64,000 bases of DNA from a bacterium (lineage in GTDB: Bacteria > Bacillota > Clostridia > Oscillospirales > Oscillospiraceae). The position numbers were made by a program, and so were the translations under genes. Positions 16,577 through 24,724 of this stretch are shown here, one piece after another. Each line of letters opens with the position of its first letter. The stretch's first letter is position 1. The DNA lies in the NCBI GenBank assembly GCA_029009095.1, contig JAQXJT010000028.1:1-64000 (forward strand), written 5' to 3'. Below the pieces are notes generated by a model that was not told where the DNA came from, searched no databases, and saw only the letters and a list, made by a program, of their open reading frames with translations.

Positions 16577-18111
16577 GCTTTCACCTCGTCTCTCTTGGCG
16601 CCGGCCATGTAGAGGCCCAGCTCCTCCTGGGTGGTGGTCCTGGGATCCAGCTCGCCCACGATCTCGCCCTCGTACATGACGAGGATGCGGTCGGGCACAT
16701 CCATGACCTCGTCCAGCTCCAGCGACACCAGCAGCACGGCCCGGCCGGCGTCCCGCTGGGCCACCAGCTGCTTGTGGATGTACTCGATGGCGCCCACATC
16801 CAGACCCCGGGTGGGCTGTACCGCCACCAGCAGCTCCGGATCCTTGTCGATCTCCCGAGCGATGATGGCCTTCTGCTGGTTGCCGCCGGACATGCTCCGG
16901 GCGGTGGTGACGCTGCCCTGGCCCGAGCGCACGTCGTACTGCTCGATGAGTCGCTCGGCGTAGGCACGGATGTTCCGCCGCTTCAAAAATCCCGCGCCGT
17001 TGGTGAACTCCGGCTCAAAGTAGCGCTGCAGCACCAGATTGTCCTCCAGCGTGTAGTCCAGCACCAGCCCGTGCTTGTGGCGGTCCTCCGGGATGTGGGA
17101 CATGCCGTGGGTGTTGCGGTAGCGGATGGAGGCGTGGGTGATGTCCTTGCCGCAGAGGGAGATGCTGCCCCCGCTGAGCGGCTCCAGCCCCGTGAGGCCG
17201 TAGACGAACTCCGTCTGGCCGTTGCCGTCGATGCCGGCGATGCAGACGATCTCGCCCCGGCGCACCTGCAACGACACATTTTTCACCGCGTCGTTCCTGT
17301 GCACCCGGCTCTGCACGCTCATGTTCTCCACCGAGAGCACCACCTCGCCCGGGTGGGCCTCGCCCTTGGAGACGTGGAAGTTCACGTTGCGCCCCACCAT
17401 CATGGCGGAGAGCTGCTCGGGAGTGGTCTCGGCGGTGTTCACGGTGCCGATGCACTTGCCCTTGCGCAGCACCGTGCAGCGGTCGGCCACGGCCATGATC
17501 TCCGCGAGCTTGTGGGAGATAAACAGGATGCTCTTGCCCTCGGCGGCCAGATTGCGCATGATCTCCATGAGCTCGTCGATCTCCTGGGGGGTCAGCACGG
17601 CGGTGGGCTCGTCGAAGATGAGGATGTCGTTGTCCCGGTAGAGCATTTTGAGGATCTCGGTGCGCTGCTGCATACCCACGGTGATGTCCTCGACGAGCGC
17701 GTCCGGGTCCACATGGAGGCCGTAGCGTTCCGAGAGGGCCAGAACCTTCTCCCGGGCCTCCTTCTTTTGCAGGAAGCCGAATTTCTGCGGCTCCACGCCC
17801 ATGATGATGTTGTCCAGCACCGTAAAGCACTCCACCAGCTTGAAATGCTGGTGCACCATGCCGATGCCCAGTGCGTTGGCGTCGTTGGGGTCCTTGATGC
17901 TGACCACCTGTCCGTCCTTGCGGATCTCTCCCTCCTCCGGCTGGTAAAGCCCGAAGAGCACGCTCATCAGCGTGGATTTGCCCGCGCCGTTCTCACCCAG
18001 CAGGGCGTGGATCTCGCCCTTGCGAAGTTGCAGGGTGATATCGTCGTTGGCCACAATGCCGGGGAACCGCTTGGTGATGTGCAGCATTTCAATGGCGTAT
18101 GGTATGTCCAA
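16573..18111 (-). CDS. ABC importer ATPase with two nucleotide-binding domains, nucleoside type
   Basis: The protein of about 512 residues has two fused ATPase domains. The first has Walker A GENGAGKST and Walker B LIFDEPTAVL; the second has the degenerate GIDGNGQTEF and a signature SGGNQQKAIIAREI, as in BMP/sugar importers. I set the start at the TTG at 18111: AGGGAGGT lies nine bases upstream and the resulting MDIPYAIEMLHITKRFPG matches the usual N terminus. It is the first gene of the operon ATPase-permease-permease-udk. The substrate-binding lipoprotein normally found in such clusters is not in this window. Confidence 0.9.
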   Translation of the reverse strand: MDIPYAIEMLHITKRFPGIVANDDITLQLRKGEIHALLGENGAGKSTLMSVLFGLYQPEEGEIRKDGQVVSIKDPNDANALGIGMVHQHFKLVECFTVLDNIIMGVEPQKFGFLQKKEAREKVLALSERYGLHVDPDALVEDITVGMQQRTEILKMLYRDNDILIFDEPTAVLTPQEIDELMEIMRNLAAEGKSILFISHKLAEIMAVADRCTVLRKGKCIGTVNTAETTPEQLSAMMVGRNVNFHVSKGEAHPGEVVLSVENMSVQSRVHRNDAVKNVSLQVRRGEIVCIAGIDGNGQTEFVYGLTGLEPLSGGSISLCGKDITHASIRYRNTHGMSHIPEDRHKHGLVLDYTLEDNLVLQRYFEPEFTNGAGFLKRRNIRAYAERLIEQYDVRSGQGSVTTARSMSGGNQQKAIIAREIDKDPELLVAVQPTRGLDVGAIEYIHKQLVAQRDAGRAVLLVSLELDEVMDVPDRILVMYEGEIVGELDPRTTTQEELGLYMAGAKRDEVKA

Positions 18112-18147
18112 CCGTACCGACCTCCCTCGGATCACAATATTAAGTCC

Positions 18148-18176
18148 ATCATACTACCTCCTGCGACAGATTACAA
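18148..18176 (-). promoter_or_regulatory. Promoter of the nucleoside importer-udk operon
   Basis: On the minus strand TTGTAA (18176-18171), a 17-bp spacer and TATGAT (18153-18148). Confidence 0.7.
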
Positions 18177-18197
18177 ACAAAAATCCGCCGCCGGGGC

Positions 18198-18228
18198 AAA
18201 AAAAGGGGCGATCGCCCCGGTTTTTTTT
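18198..18228. terminator. Second, bidirectional hairpin downstream of gltX
   Basis: The perfect palindrome GGGGCGATCGCCCC (18205-18218) is flanked by A7 on one side and T8 on the other, so it can terminate from either direction. It backs up the gltX terminator just before the importer promoter. Confidence 0.7.
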
Positions 18229-18229
18229 A

Positions 18230-18260
18230 TAAAAAGGCGGCTCCCGCCGGGAGCCGCCTT
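18230..18260 (-). terminator. Terminator of gltX
   Basis: On the minus strand AAGGCGGCTCCC / GGGAGCCGCCTT with a 3-base loop is followed by TTTTT. Confidence 0.85.
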
Positions 18261-18267
18261 CTGCGCG

Positions 18268-19740
18268 TCACTGAAGTTTTTCCATGGCCACGGCCATGCG
18301 CCGGAGCGTCTCGTCCCGGCCGAGGATGTGGCAGATCTCCACGGCGCCGCCGGGGGTGACGGCCTTGCCCGCCACGGCAATGCGCACGGGCCACATGACG
18401 GTGGCGTTCTTGCACCCCAGCTCCTCCGCCGCGCCGGTGAGCGCGCCGTGGATGGCCTCCTCGGTCCAGGGGATGTCCCGGAAGCGCACACTCATCTCCC
18501 GGAGCATGGAGAGGGCCACCTGCTCGTCGCACTTGGACTTCTTGTGGACGAAGAGGGCGGTGTCGTACTCGGGCAGGGTGTCGAAGAAGTCCAGCTTCCC
18601 GGGGATATCCGAGAGCTTCTCCGTGCGCTGCTGGAGGATGGCGGCAATGAGGGCGGCGTCGTAGCGCTCGTCCTTCACGGCCTGCCGGATCCAGGGCTCC
18701 GCCAGGGCGGCGAAGGCCTCGGGGGAGAGGGCTTTGATATATTCGGCGTTGAAGTAGGTGAGCTTCTCCTTGTCGAAGATGGCGGGGGACTTGGAGATGC
18801 GGTGGAGGTCGAACTCCCCGGCCAGTTCCCGGATGGAGTAGATCTCCCGCTCCCCGGCGGGGGCCCAGCCCAGCAGCGCCACATAGTTGACCACGGCTTC
18901 GGTGAGGTAGCCCTCGGCGATGAGATCCTCGTAGGAGGGGTCGCCGTGGCGCTTGCTCATCTTGTTGTGGGCGTCGCGCATGACGGGGGAGCAGTGGACA
19001 TATTTGGGGATCTCCCAGCCGAAGCCCTCGTAGAGCAGGTTGTACTTGGGGGCGGAGGAGAGGTATTCGCTGCCGCGCACCACATGGGTGATGCCCATCA
19101 GGTGGTCGTCCACCACGTTGGCGAAGTTATAGGTGGGCAGCCCGTCCCGCTTGATGAGCACCTGGTCGTCCAGATCGGCGTTGGGGGCGGTGATGTCCCC
19201 GTAGATCTCGTCGTGGAAGGTGGTGGAGCCCTCGTGGGGGATCTTCTGGCGGATCACATAGGGTTCGCCCGCAGCCAGACGGCGCTCCACTTCCTCCCGG
19301 GGGAGCTCCCGGCAGGGGTCGTCCGCCCGCTCGAACACGCCGCTGTCTTCCTCGCTCTCGCTCTTCTCGCAGAAGCAGTAGTAGGCGCAGCCCCGCTCCA
19401 CCAGCAGCTGGGCGTAGGGCAGGTAGGTGTCGCGCCGCTCGGTCTGGACATAGGGCGCCACGGGGCCGCCCAGATCGGGGCCCTCGTCGTGGTCCAGCCC
19501 ACACTCCCGCAGGGTCCTGTAGATGATCTCCACCGCGCCCTCCACCTGCCGGGACTGGTCGGTGTCCTCGATGCGCAGCAGGAATTTGCCGCCCTCGTGC
19601 CGGGCGATGCACCAGGTGTAGAGCGCGGTGCGCAGATTGCCCACGTGCATATAGCCCGTGGGGCTGGGGGCGAAGCGGGTGCGCACCTCCCCGTGGGGGA
19701 TCTTCCCCTCCATTTCCTCAAACCATGTATGATCGAGCAT
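18268..19740 (-). CDS. gltX: Glutamyl-tRNA synthetase
   Basis: The 490-residue class I synthetase charges tRNA-Glu. The ATP motif is seen in APSPTGYMHVGNLR (HIGH variant HVGN) and the second signature in HNKMSKRHGDPS. The start is ATG 19740, preceded by CAGGAGGCAC; an open frame upstream of it lacks a ribosome binding site. Whether this enzyme also makes Glu-tRNA-Gln, as in many Firmicutes, cannot be seen here. It is divergent from trpS, with overlapping -35 boxes. Confidence 0.96.
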   Translation of the reverse strand: MLDHTWFEEMEGKIPHGEVRTRFAPSPTGYMHVGNLRTALYTWCIARHEGGKFLLRIEDTDQSRQVEGAVEIIYRTLRECGLDHDEGPDLGGPVAPYVQTERRDTYLPYAQLLVERGCAYYCFCEKSESEEDSGVFERADDPCRELPREEVERRLAAGEPYVIRQKIPHEGSTTFHDEIYGDITAPNADLDDQVLIKRDGLPTYNFANVVDDHLMGITHVVRGSEYLSSAPKYNLLYEGFGWEIPKYVHCSPVMRDAHNKMSKRHGDPSYEDLIAEGYLTEAVVNYVALLGWAPAGEREIYSIRELAGEFDLHRISKSPAIFDKEKLTYFNAEYIKALSPEAFAALAEPWIRQAVKDERYDAALIAAILQQRTEKLSDIPGKLDFFDTLPEYDTALFVHKKSKCDEQVALSMLREMSVRFRDIPWTEEAIHGALTGAAEELGCKNATVMWPVRIAVAGKAVTPGGAVEICHILGRDETLRRMAVAMEKLQ

Positions 19741-19774
19741 GATGTGCCTCCTGTTTTTCGTTATAATTAAGCAC

Positions 19775-19803
19775 ATATTATTTGAATTGCTCTGTATTGT
19801 CAA
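19775..19803 (-). promoter_or_regulatory. gltX promoter
   Basis: On the minus strand TTGACA (19803-19798), a 17-bp spacer and TAATAT (19780-19775). Its -35 box overlaps that of the trpS promoter by five bases. Confidence 0.8.
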
Positions 19804-19825
19804 GCGGGAACACACATGATATAAT
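19797..19825 (+). promoter_or_regulatory. trpS promoter
   Basis: TTGTCA at 19797-19802, a 17-bp spacer and a perfect TATAAT at 19820-19825. The -35 is shared with the divergent gltX promoter. No T-box leader lies between this promoter and trpS. Confidence 0.88.
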
Positions 19826-19882
19826 CGGGAAAACTCCGCCGTTCCCGGCGGGGGAAATCCGAATGTAAAGAAGGTATCCGCC

Positions 19883-20893
19883 ATGGAAGAAGCCAGAAAA
19901 AAAGTGATCCTCTCCGGTATCAAGCCCTCCGGCAACCTGACGCTGGGCTCCTATCTGGGCGCTATCAAAAACTGGGTGGACCTTGCCGATGAATATGAGT
20001 GCTACTATATGCTGGCAGACCTCCACGCCATCACCGTGCGCCAGAACCCCGCGGAGCTCCGCAAGCGCACCCTCTCCCAGCTGGCCCAGTATATCGCCTG
20101 CGGTCTGGACCCGGAGAAGAACACCCTCTTTATCCAGAGCCACGTCCCCGCCCACGCCCAGCTGGGCTGGGTGCTGGACTGCTACACCATGTTCGGCGAG
20201 CTGAGCCGCATGACCCAGTTCAAGGACAAGAGCGCCAAAAACGCCGACAACATCAACGCCGGCCTCGTCACCTACCCCTCCCTCAGGGCCGCGGACATCC
20301 TGCTCTATCAGGCCGACCTGGTGCCCGTGGGCGAGGATCAGAAGCAGCATGTGGAGATCACCCGGGACATCGCTCACCGCTTCAACACCCTCTACGGGGA
20401 CGTGTTCACCATGCCCGAGCCCTTCATCCCCAAGACCGGGGCGCGGATCATGTCGCTGCAGAACCCGGAGAACAAGATGAGCAAGTCCGAGGAGGACAAC
20501 GGCGGGTGCATCCTCATGATGAATAAGCCCGAGGACATCATGCGCTACTTCAAGCGCGCCGTCACCGACTCCGAAACCGGCCGCTGCGTCTATTACGACA
20601 AGGAGAAGAAGCCCGGCGTCAGCAACCTGATGCAGATCTACGCCAGCTGCACCGGCAAGAGCTTCGAGACCATCGAGGCAGAGTTTGACGGGCTGGGCTA
20701 CGGCGCGTTCAAGACCGCCGTGGGCGAGGCGGTGGTGGAGACGCTGCGCCCCATCCGGGAGAAGGCCGAGGAGCTGCTCCGGGATAAGGCCTATCTGGAG
20801 AGCATCTACCGGGACGGCGCCGCCCGGGCCTCCCGCACCGCCGAACGCACCCTCGCCAAGGTCTACAGGAAAGTGGGCTTTGTGCAGCGCTGA
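19883..20893 (+). CDS. trpS: Tryptophanyl-tRNA synthetase
   Basis: The 336-residue class I synthetase has SGIKPSGNLTLGSYLGA at the N terminus (HIGH-like TLGS), the tryptophan-binding region around DLVPVGEDQKQHVE and the ATP motif ENKMSKSEED. Length is normal. Shine-Dalgarno AAGAAGGT. The next gene is on the opposite strand only two bases after its stop. Confidence 0.96.
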   Translation: MEEARKKVILSGIKPSGNLTLGSYLGAIKNWVDLADEYECYYMLADLHAITVRQNPAELRKRTLSQLAQYIACGLDPEKNTLFIQSHVPAHAQLGWVLDCYTMFGELSRMTQFKDKSAKNADNINAGLVTYPSLRAADILLYQADLVPVGEDQKQHVEITRDIAHRFNTLYGDVFTMPEPFIPKTGARIMSLQNPENKMSKSEEDNGGCILMMNKPEDIMRYFKRAVTDSETGRCVYYDKEKKPGVSNLMQIYASCTGKSFETIEAEFDGLGYGAFKTAVGEAVVETLRPIREKAEELLRDKAYLESIYRDGAARASRTAERTLAKVYRKVGFVQR

Positions 20894-20895
20894 GC

Positions 20896-21249
20896 CTACA
20901 AAAAGAGATAGGCCAGCATGACGATCAACCAGTCCCCGTCTCCGCTCTCCCGGTAGAGCAGATAGAGGATCCCCGCCGTCAGGAGATCCTCCGTCTCCCA
21001 CTGCTTGGGGTCGAGACGGCGAAGGACGCCGTCCAGGCCGCGCTTGAGATCGCGCAGCGTGCCGGGCGGCGTCTTTCTCGAGGAGTCGCTGCCCCCTCCG
21101 CCGGGCTGGGCCGGGGGGCTTTGTCCCGTCTCCGGGGGCGGAGGCGGGGACTCCTCCGCCTGCGGCGGGGGCAGCGGCGAGACGGGGGGAGGGGGGACGG
21201 CTTCCTCCACGACCTCCCGTACCCGCCCGCCGTTTTTATAGCGGTTCAT
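20896..21249 (-). CDS. Small proline-rich protein of unknown function (third gene of a trio)
   Basis: This 117-residue protein has a basic start (MNRYKNGG), a long proline/glycine/glutamate-rich linker (about residues 18-65) and a compact C terminus, LDPKQWETEDLLTAGILYLLYRES followed by a hydrophobic end WLIVMLAYLFL. The tail could be a membrane-associated or buried helix. ATG 21249 has GGAGGAGG upstream and overlaps the stop of the preceding gene by ATGA. I do not recognise a characterised family. It belongs to a tight three-gene minus-strand unit, so the three products probably act together. Confidence 0.7.
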   Translation of the reverse strand: MNRYKNGGRVREVVEEAVPPPPVSPLPPPQAEESPPPPPETGQSPPAQPGGGGSDSSRKTPPGTLRDLKRGLDGVLRRLDPKQWETEDLLTAGILYLLYRESGDGDWLIVMLAYLFL

Positions 21250-21551
21250 CCCGATCCTCCTCCCCATTCGCTCATGGCGGCTCTGGCCAGCCGGGCCGCC
21301 GCGGCCACCCGCAGCGCCCGTTCCAGCCGCTGCTGCCGTCCGGCGCTGAGAAAGGGGGAGAGGGCGCTCAGCAGCCGACGCTTGTTCTCGTTTTCCCTGC
21401 CCCCTTCGCCGCCTCCGCCCGTGCCCGGCCCTTCCCCCTTGCCCGCGCCCATGCCCATGCCTCCCATGAGGGAGGAGGCCATCCGGGCGATGCGCTCCAT
21501 CTGCCGGGGGTCGTTGAGCACGGCTTCCAGCCTGTCTTCCAGCTCTCCCAT
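21246..21551 (-). CDS. Small glycine-rich protein of unknown function (second gene of the trio)
   Basis: The 101-residue protein has an amphipathic start (MGELEDRLEAVLNDPRQM), a methionine/glycine-rich stretch SSLMGGMGMGAGKGEG, then a basic helical end LLSALSPFLSAGRQQRLERA with many alanines and arginines. It resembles no family with a known job that I can name. It sits between the other two trio genes, with a 4-base overlap downstream and a five-base gap upstream. Confidence 0.7.
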   Translation of the reverse strand: MGELEDRLEAVLNDPRQMERIARMASSLMGGMGMGAGKGEGPGTGGGGEGGRENENKRRLLSALSPFLSAGRQQRLERALRVAAAARLARAAMSEWGGGSG

Positions 21552-21556
21552 GGCCC

Positions 21557-21793
21557 TTACAGCCCCAGTTTGGAGAGCTTTTCCGCCAGCGCCCGCCCTT
21601 CCTCGGTGCTGAGCACGCTTTGCAGCAGCGCTTTCATCCGCGCCGCGTCTCCGCTGCGCACGGCCTCGGCCACCTGCTCGCTGTCCAGCTTCTGCTCCAG
21701 CGCCCTGCCCTCGGCGGAGGAGGCGATTTTCCGCAGCTCCCCGCCCCTGGGGCCATCGAAGAGGCTGCGTCCCAGCTTTTCCAGATCCTGCAT
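21557..21793 (-). CDS. Small helical protein of unknown function (first gene of the trio)
   Basis: This 78-residue protein is predicted to be entirely helical and charged. Two similar segments can be seen: SSAEGRALEQKLDSEQV and LSTEEGRALAEKLSKL, both with a (S/T)-x-EGRAL core, suggesting an internal duplication. A weak GGGGGATGAG precedes the ATG. It heads the three-gene unit between trpS and the phosphodiesterase gene. Function unknown. Confidence 0.7.
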   Translation of the reverse strand: MQDLEKLGRSLFDGPRGGELRKIASSAEGRALEQKLDSEQVAEAVRSGDAARMKALLQSVLSTEEGRALAEKLSKLGL

Positions 21794-21838
21794 GATCTCA
21801 TCCCCCCTGCGCTATTCTATGTGAGGAAGGTGCCGCTT

Positions 21839-22318
21839 GTGCTTTTGGCCGTCTTTTCCGATACCCATGGGAACCTGGAACCCATGCGCCGCTTCGTGCT
21901 GCGCCACGCCCCCGACGCGGTGCTGCACCTGGGCGACCACTGCCGGGACGCGGCGTGGCTGCGCGAGCAGTTCCACGATCTGGATATCCGGGGCGTCCGG
22001 GGCAACTGCGACTACGGCGGGGGCGGTGAGGACAAGCTGGAGCTGGAGTGGGAGGGCGTAAAGATCCTCGCCACCCACGGGCACCTCTACAACGTGAAAT
22101 ACACCATGGAGCCGCTCCGCAACGCCGCGTACTTCTCCGGGGCGCGGCTGGTGCTCTACGGGCACACCCACTTCGCCGGGTACAGGGAGGAGGGGGGCGT
22201 CGCCTTTCTCAACCCCGGCTCCGCCGGGATGGGCCGCCCCCTCAGCGCCGCGCTGGTCACGCTGGAAAAGGGCACGGCGGCGTGCAAAATCGTGGAAATG
22301 CCGGGAGGTTACCTGTGA
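21839..22318 (+). CDS. YfcE/MJ0936-type metallophosphoesterase
   Basis: The 159-residue phosphodiesterase has the metal motifs FSDTHGN, LHLGDHCRD, RGVRGNCD, ATHGH and YGHTH in the canonical order, with a closing LNPGSAG. Such enzymes cleave phosphodiesters with two metal ions; physiological substrates are mostly unknown. I take GTG 21839 as start because AGGAAGG lies eight bases upstream; GTG 21830 is possible. Its stop overlaps the next start as GTGA. Confidence 0.88.
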   Translation: MLLAVFSDTHGNLEPMRRFVLRHAPDAVLHLGDHCRDAAWLREQFHDLDIRGVRGNCDYGGGGEDKLELEWEGVKILATHGHLYNVKYTMEPLRNAAYFSGARLVLYGHTHFAGYREEGGVAFLNPGSAGMGRPLSAALVTLEKGTAACKIVEMPGGYL

Positions 22319-23019
22319 AAAAAGCTCTTGTCACCGGCGGCAGCGGCGGCATCGGCGCCGCCATCTGCCGCGCTCTGGCCCGGGACGGCTGGTTCGTCAC
22401 CGTGGGCTATCATGAAAACGAGGCCGCCGCCCTCCGCCTGGCCGGGGAGATCGGCGGGCAGGCCGTGGGGGCCGATCTGCGCGACGAGAGGGAGAGCGCC
22501 GCCCTGATGGAGGCGGCGGGAGAGCTGGATGTGCTGGTCAACTGCGCCGGGGTGGACTGGTACGGGCTGCTTCAGGATATGGACGAGGCGGACTGGCGGC
22601 AGCTCTTCGGCGTGAATGTGGACGGCATGTTCCGCTGCTGCAAGCTGGCCATACCGGCCATGGTGCGCGCCGGGCAGGGCTGCATCATCAATGTCGCCTC
22701 GGTGCTGGGCCTCTCCGGCGGCGCCTGCGAGAGCGCCTATTCCGCCACCAAGGGGGCGGTGATCTCCTTCACCCGGGCGCTGGCCAAGGAGCTGGGGCCC
22801 AGCGGCATCCGGGTCAACTGCATTTGCCCGGGCTGCATCGACACCCCCATGCTGGACTGCTTCACCCCGGAGGAGAAGGCGGAGCTGGTGGAGCGCACCA
22901 CGCTGGGCAGACTGGGCAGGAGCGAGGACGTGGCGGAGCTGGCGGCGTTTCTCGCCTCCGGACGGGCGTCCTTTATCACCGCCCAGGCCATCACGGTGGA
23001 CGGCGGCTTTCTGGTCTGA
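22315..23019 (+). CDS. Short-chain dehydrogenase/reductase, FabG-like
   Basis: The 234-residue SDR has the NAD(P) loop TGGSGGIGAAI at the N terminus, NCAG near residue 80, the active-site Ser in NVASVLGL and YSATKGA (Tyr-x3-Lys), and a PGCIDTPM C-terminal loop. It resembles 3-oxoacyl-ACP reductase FabG, but no other fatty-acid genes are near, so the substrate is open. GTG 22315 has GGGAGG six bases upstream and overlaps the preceding stop, indicating coupling to the phosphodiesterase. Confidence 0.88.
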   Translation: MKKALVTGGSGGIGAAICRALARDGWFVTVGYHENEAAALRLAGEIGGQAVGADLRDERESAALMEAAGELDVLVNCAGVDWYGLLQDMDEADWRQLFGVNVDGMFRCCKLAIPAMVRAGQGCIINVASVLGLSGGACESAYSATKGAVISFTRALAKELGPSGIRVNCICPGCIDTPMLDCFTPEEKAELVERTTLGRLGRSEDVAELAAFLASGRASFITAQAITVDGGFLV

Positions 23020-23070
23020 AAGTCCCCCGTCGGCGGGGGAGAAAATACGCAAGGAGAAGGAGACACGACA

Positions 23071-24108
23071 GTGGAAAAGAAATATGCCGAATACGCGCTG
23101 GAGCGCACCTGCGCCCTGCTGGCCATCGACAGCCCTTCCGGCTTCACCGCCCGGGCCGCCGGGTGGGTGCGGGAGGCCTTCGCCTCCCTGGGCTTTGAGG
23201 CAAAACTGACCGCCAAGGGCGGCGTGCTGGTGGATCTGGGCGGGGAGGACGCGGAGGACGCGATCTTTCTGGAAGCCCATACGGACACGCTGGGCGCCAT
23301 GGTGGCGGAGGTGAAGAGCAACGGCCGCCTCCGGCTGACGCCGCTGGGCGGTATGCGCGCGGAAAACGGCGAGGCGGAGAATGTGCGGGTCTATACCCGC
23401 GGCGGCCGGGTGCTGGAGGGCACCTTCCAGCTGGTGAACGCCTCCGTCCATGTGAACGGGGACTACGGCGAGACCAAGCGCTCCTTCGACACCACCGAGG
23501 TGGTGCTGGACGAGGATGTGAGCAGCGCCGGGGACACCCGTGCGCTGGGCGTGGAGGTGGGAGACATGGTCTGCTTCGACCCCCGTACCCGCGTCACCGC
23601 CTCGGGCTACATCAAGAGCCGCTTTCTGGATGACAAGCTCTCCGTGGGCATCCTGCTGGGTCTGGGGCGCTACCTCCGGGACCGGGATGTGAGCCTCCGG
23701 CGGAAGGTCTACGCCCACATCACCGTCTACGAGGAAGTGGGCCACGGCGGCTCCGCCAGCGTGCCCGCCGGGGTCACCGAGGCCGTCAGCGTGGACATGG
23801 GCTGCGTGGGCGAGGGGCTGCGCTGCACCGAGCGGCAGGTCTCCATCTGCGCCAAGGACTCCCGCGGCCCCTACAGCTATGAGCTCACCGGCAAGCTCAT
23901 CGAGGCCGCGAAGAAGGAGGGGGCTGACTACGCGGTGGATGTGTACCCCCACTACGGCAGCGATGTGGAGAGCACCCTCTCCGCCGGGTACGATCTGCGC
24001 CACGGGCTGATCGGCGCGGGCGTCTACGCCTCCCATGGCTACGAGCGCAGCCACCTGGACGGGGTGTGGAACACCCTCAAGGTGCTCAAGGGCTATCTGG
24101 AACAGTAA
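23071..24108 (+). CDS. M42 family metallopeptidase
   Basis: The 345-residue peptidase of the M42 (glutamyl/deblocking aminopeptidase, also annotated endoglucanase-like) family shows EAHTDTLGAMV (first metal His-Asp), SRFLDDKLSVG (bridging Asp), VYEEVGHGG (catalytic Glu pair), VDMGCVG and the C-terminal YASHGYERSH. These form TET-like aminopeptidase complexes in relatives. GTG start with AAGGAGA upstream. It follows the SDR gene by 51 bp. Confidence 0.88.
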   Translation: MEKKYAEYALERTCALLAIDSPSGFTARAAGWVREAFASLGFEAKLTAKGGVLVDLGGEDAEDAIFLEAHTDTLGAMVAEVKSNGRLRLTPLGGMRAENGEAENVRVYTRGGRVLEGTFQLVNASVHVNGDYGETKRSFDTTEVVLDEDVSSAGDTRALGVEVGDMVCFDPRTRVTASGYIKSRFLDDKLSVGILLGLGRYLRDRDVSLRRKVYAHITVYEEVGHGGSASVPAGVTEAVSVDMGCVGEGLRCTERQVSICAKDSRGPYSYELTGKLIEAAKKEGADYAVDVYPHYGSDVESTLSAGYDLRHGLIGAGVYASHGYERSHLDGVWNTLKVLKGYLEQ

Positions 24109-24114
24109 AAAAGC

Positions 24115-24190
24115 CCCCCGGCCCAAAATGGGCCGGGGGAGCGAAAAAACGGCGCGCCCCGGTATGGAAAACCCATACCGGGGCGCTTTG
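24115..24190. terminator. Two consecutive hairpins after the M42 gene
   Basis: Hairpin one: CCCCCGGCCC / GGGCCGGGGG (24115-24139). Hairpin two: a 14-bp perfect stem GCGCCCCGGTATGG / CCATACCGGGGCGC (24154-24186) followed by TTT. T-runs are short, so efficiency is uncertain. The rest of the gap to 24275 shows nothing else. Confidence 0.6.
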
Positions 24191-24275
24191 CCCGGGCGGG
24201 GCATATTTCCCCGCGAGGATGCGGCAGCGGCAGGAGGAGCGCGCCTCCCCGCCGCGCCCGCAGAGTTCCTCCGCG

Positions 24276-24662
24276 CTACTCCGCGTCCTCCGGCTCCCGG
24301 AGGGCCTCCAGCCAGCGCTTCACGGCCTCGAAGGACTCCGCGCTGATCACGTGCTCGATGCGGCAGGCATCCTCCGCCGCAGTCTTTTCCGAAACGCCCA
24401 CCCCCCGCAGCCAGCGGGAGATGAGGGCGTGGCGCTCGTAGATGGTCTCGGCCGCCTGCCGCCCCGCGGGGGTGAGGCGGATGGCCCCGTCCCTGTCCAC
24501 GGTGATGTAGCCGCCGCTGCGGAGCAGCCCCATGGCCCGGGAGACGCTGGGCTTGGAATAGCCCATGTAGTCCCCCACGTCCACGGCGCGAACCTGCTCC
24601 TTCTGCCGGGAGAGGATCAATATGGTCTCCAGATACATTTCGCCCGATTCCTGTAAAGCCAA
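24276..24662 (-). CDS. DtxR-type metal-dependent repressor (short form)
   Basis: The 128-residue protein has a winged helix (residues 1-65, MGYSKPSVSRAMGLLRSGGY) and a dimerisation domain, and lacks the SH3 domain of long DtxR. The metal ligands can be placed as Met9, Cys100, Glu103 and His104 in EDACRIEHVIS. The Cys is the DtxR/IdeR pattern, while MntR has Glu there, so iron is more likely than manganese. The start is a TTG with AAAGGAGG eight bases upstream. No metal transporter gene is adjacent. Confidence 0.88.
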   Translation of the reverse strand: MALQESGEMYLETILILSRQKEQVRAVDVGDYMGYSKPSVSRAMGLLRSGGYITVDRDGAIRLTPAGRQAAETIYERHALISRWLRGVGVSEKTAAEDACRIEHVISAESFEAVKRWLEALREPEDAE

Positions 24663-24724
24663 GATGAAGTCCTCCTTTGGCAGGGGAGCGCCGCCCCTAC
24701 CGGGCGGCGCTCCGTCGTTTTCCT

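Noticed and set aside
18132..18152. Leader peptide MMDLIL with a CAGGAGG site before the importer operon
   Set aside because: Its ATG coincides with the TATGAT -10 box, so it is probably not in the transcript.
19826..19882. T-box leader for trpS (and equivalents for gltX and metG)
   Set aside because: The leaders are short and lack the T-box sequence (AGGGTGGNACCGCG) and specifier stem.
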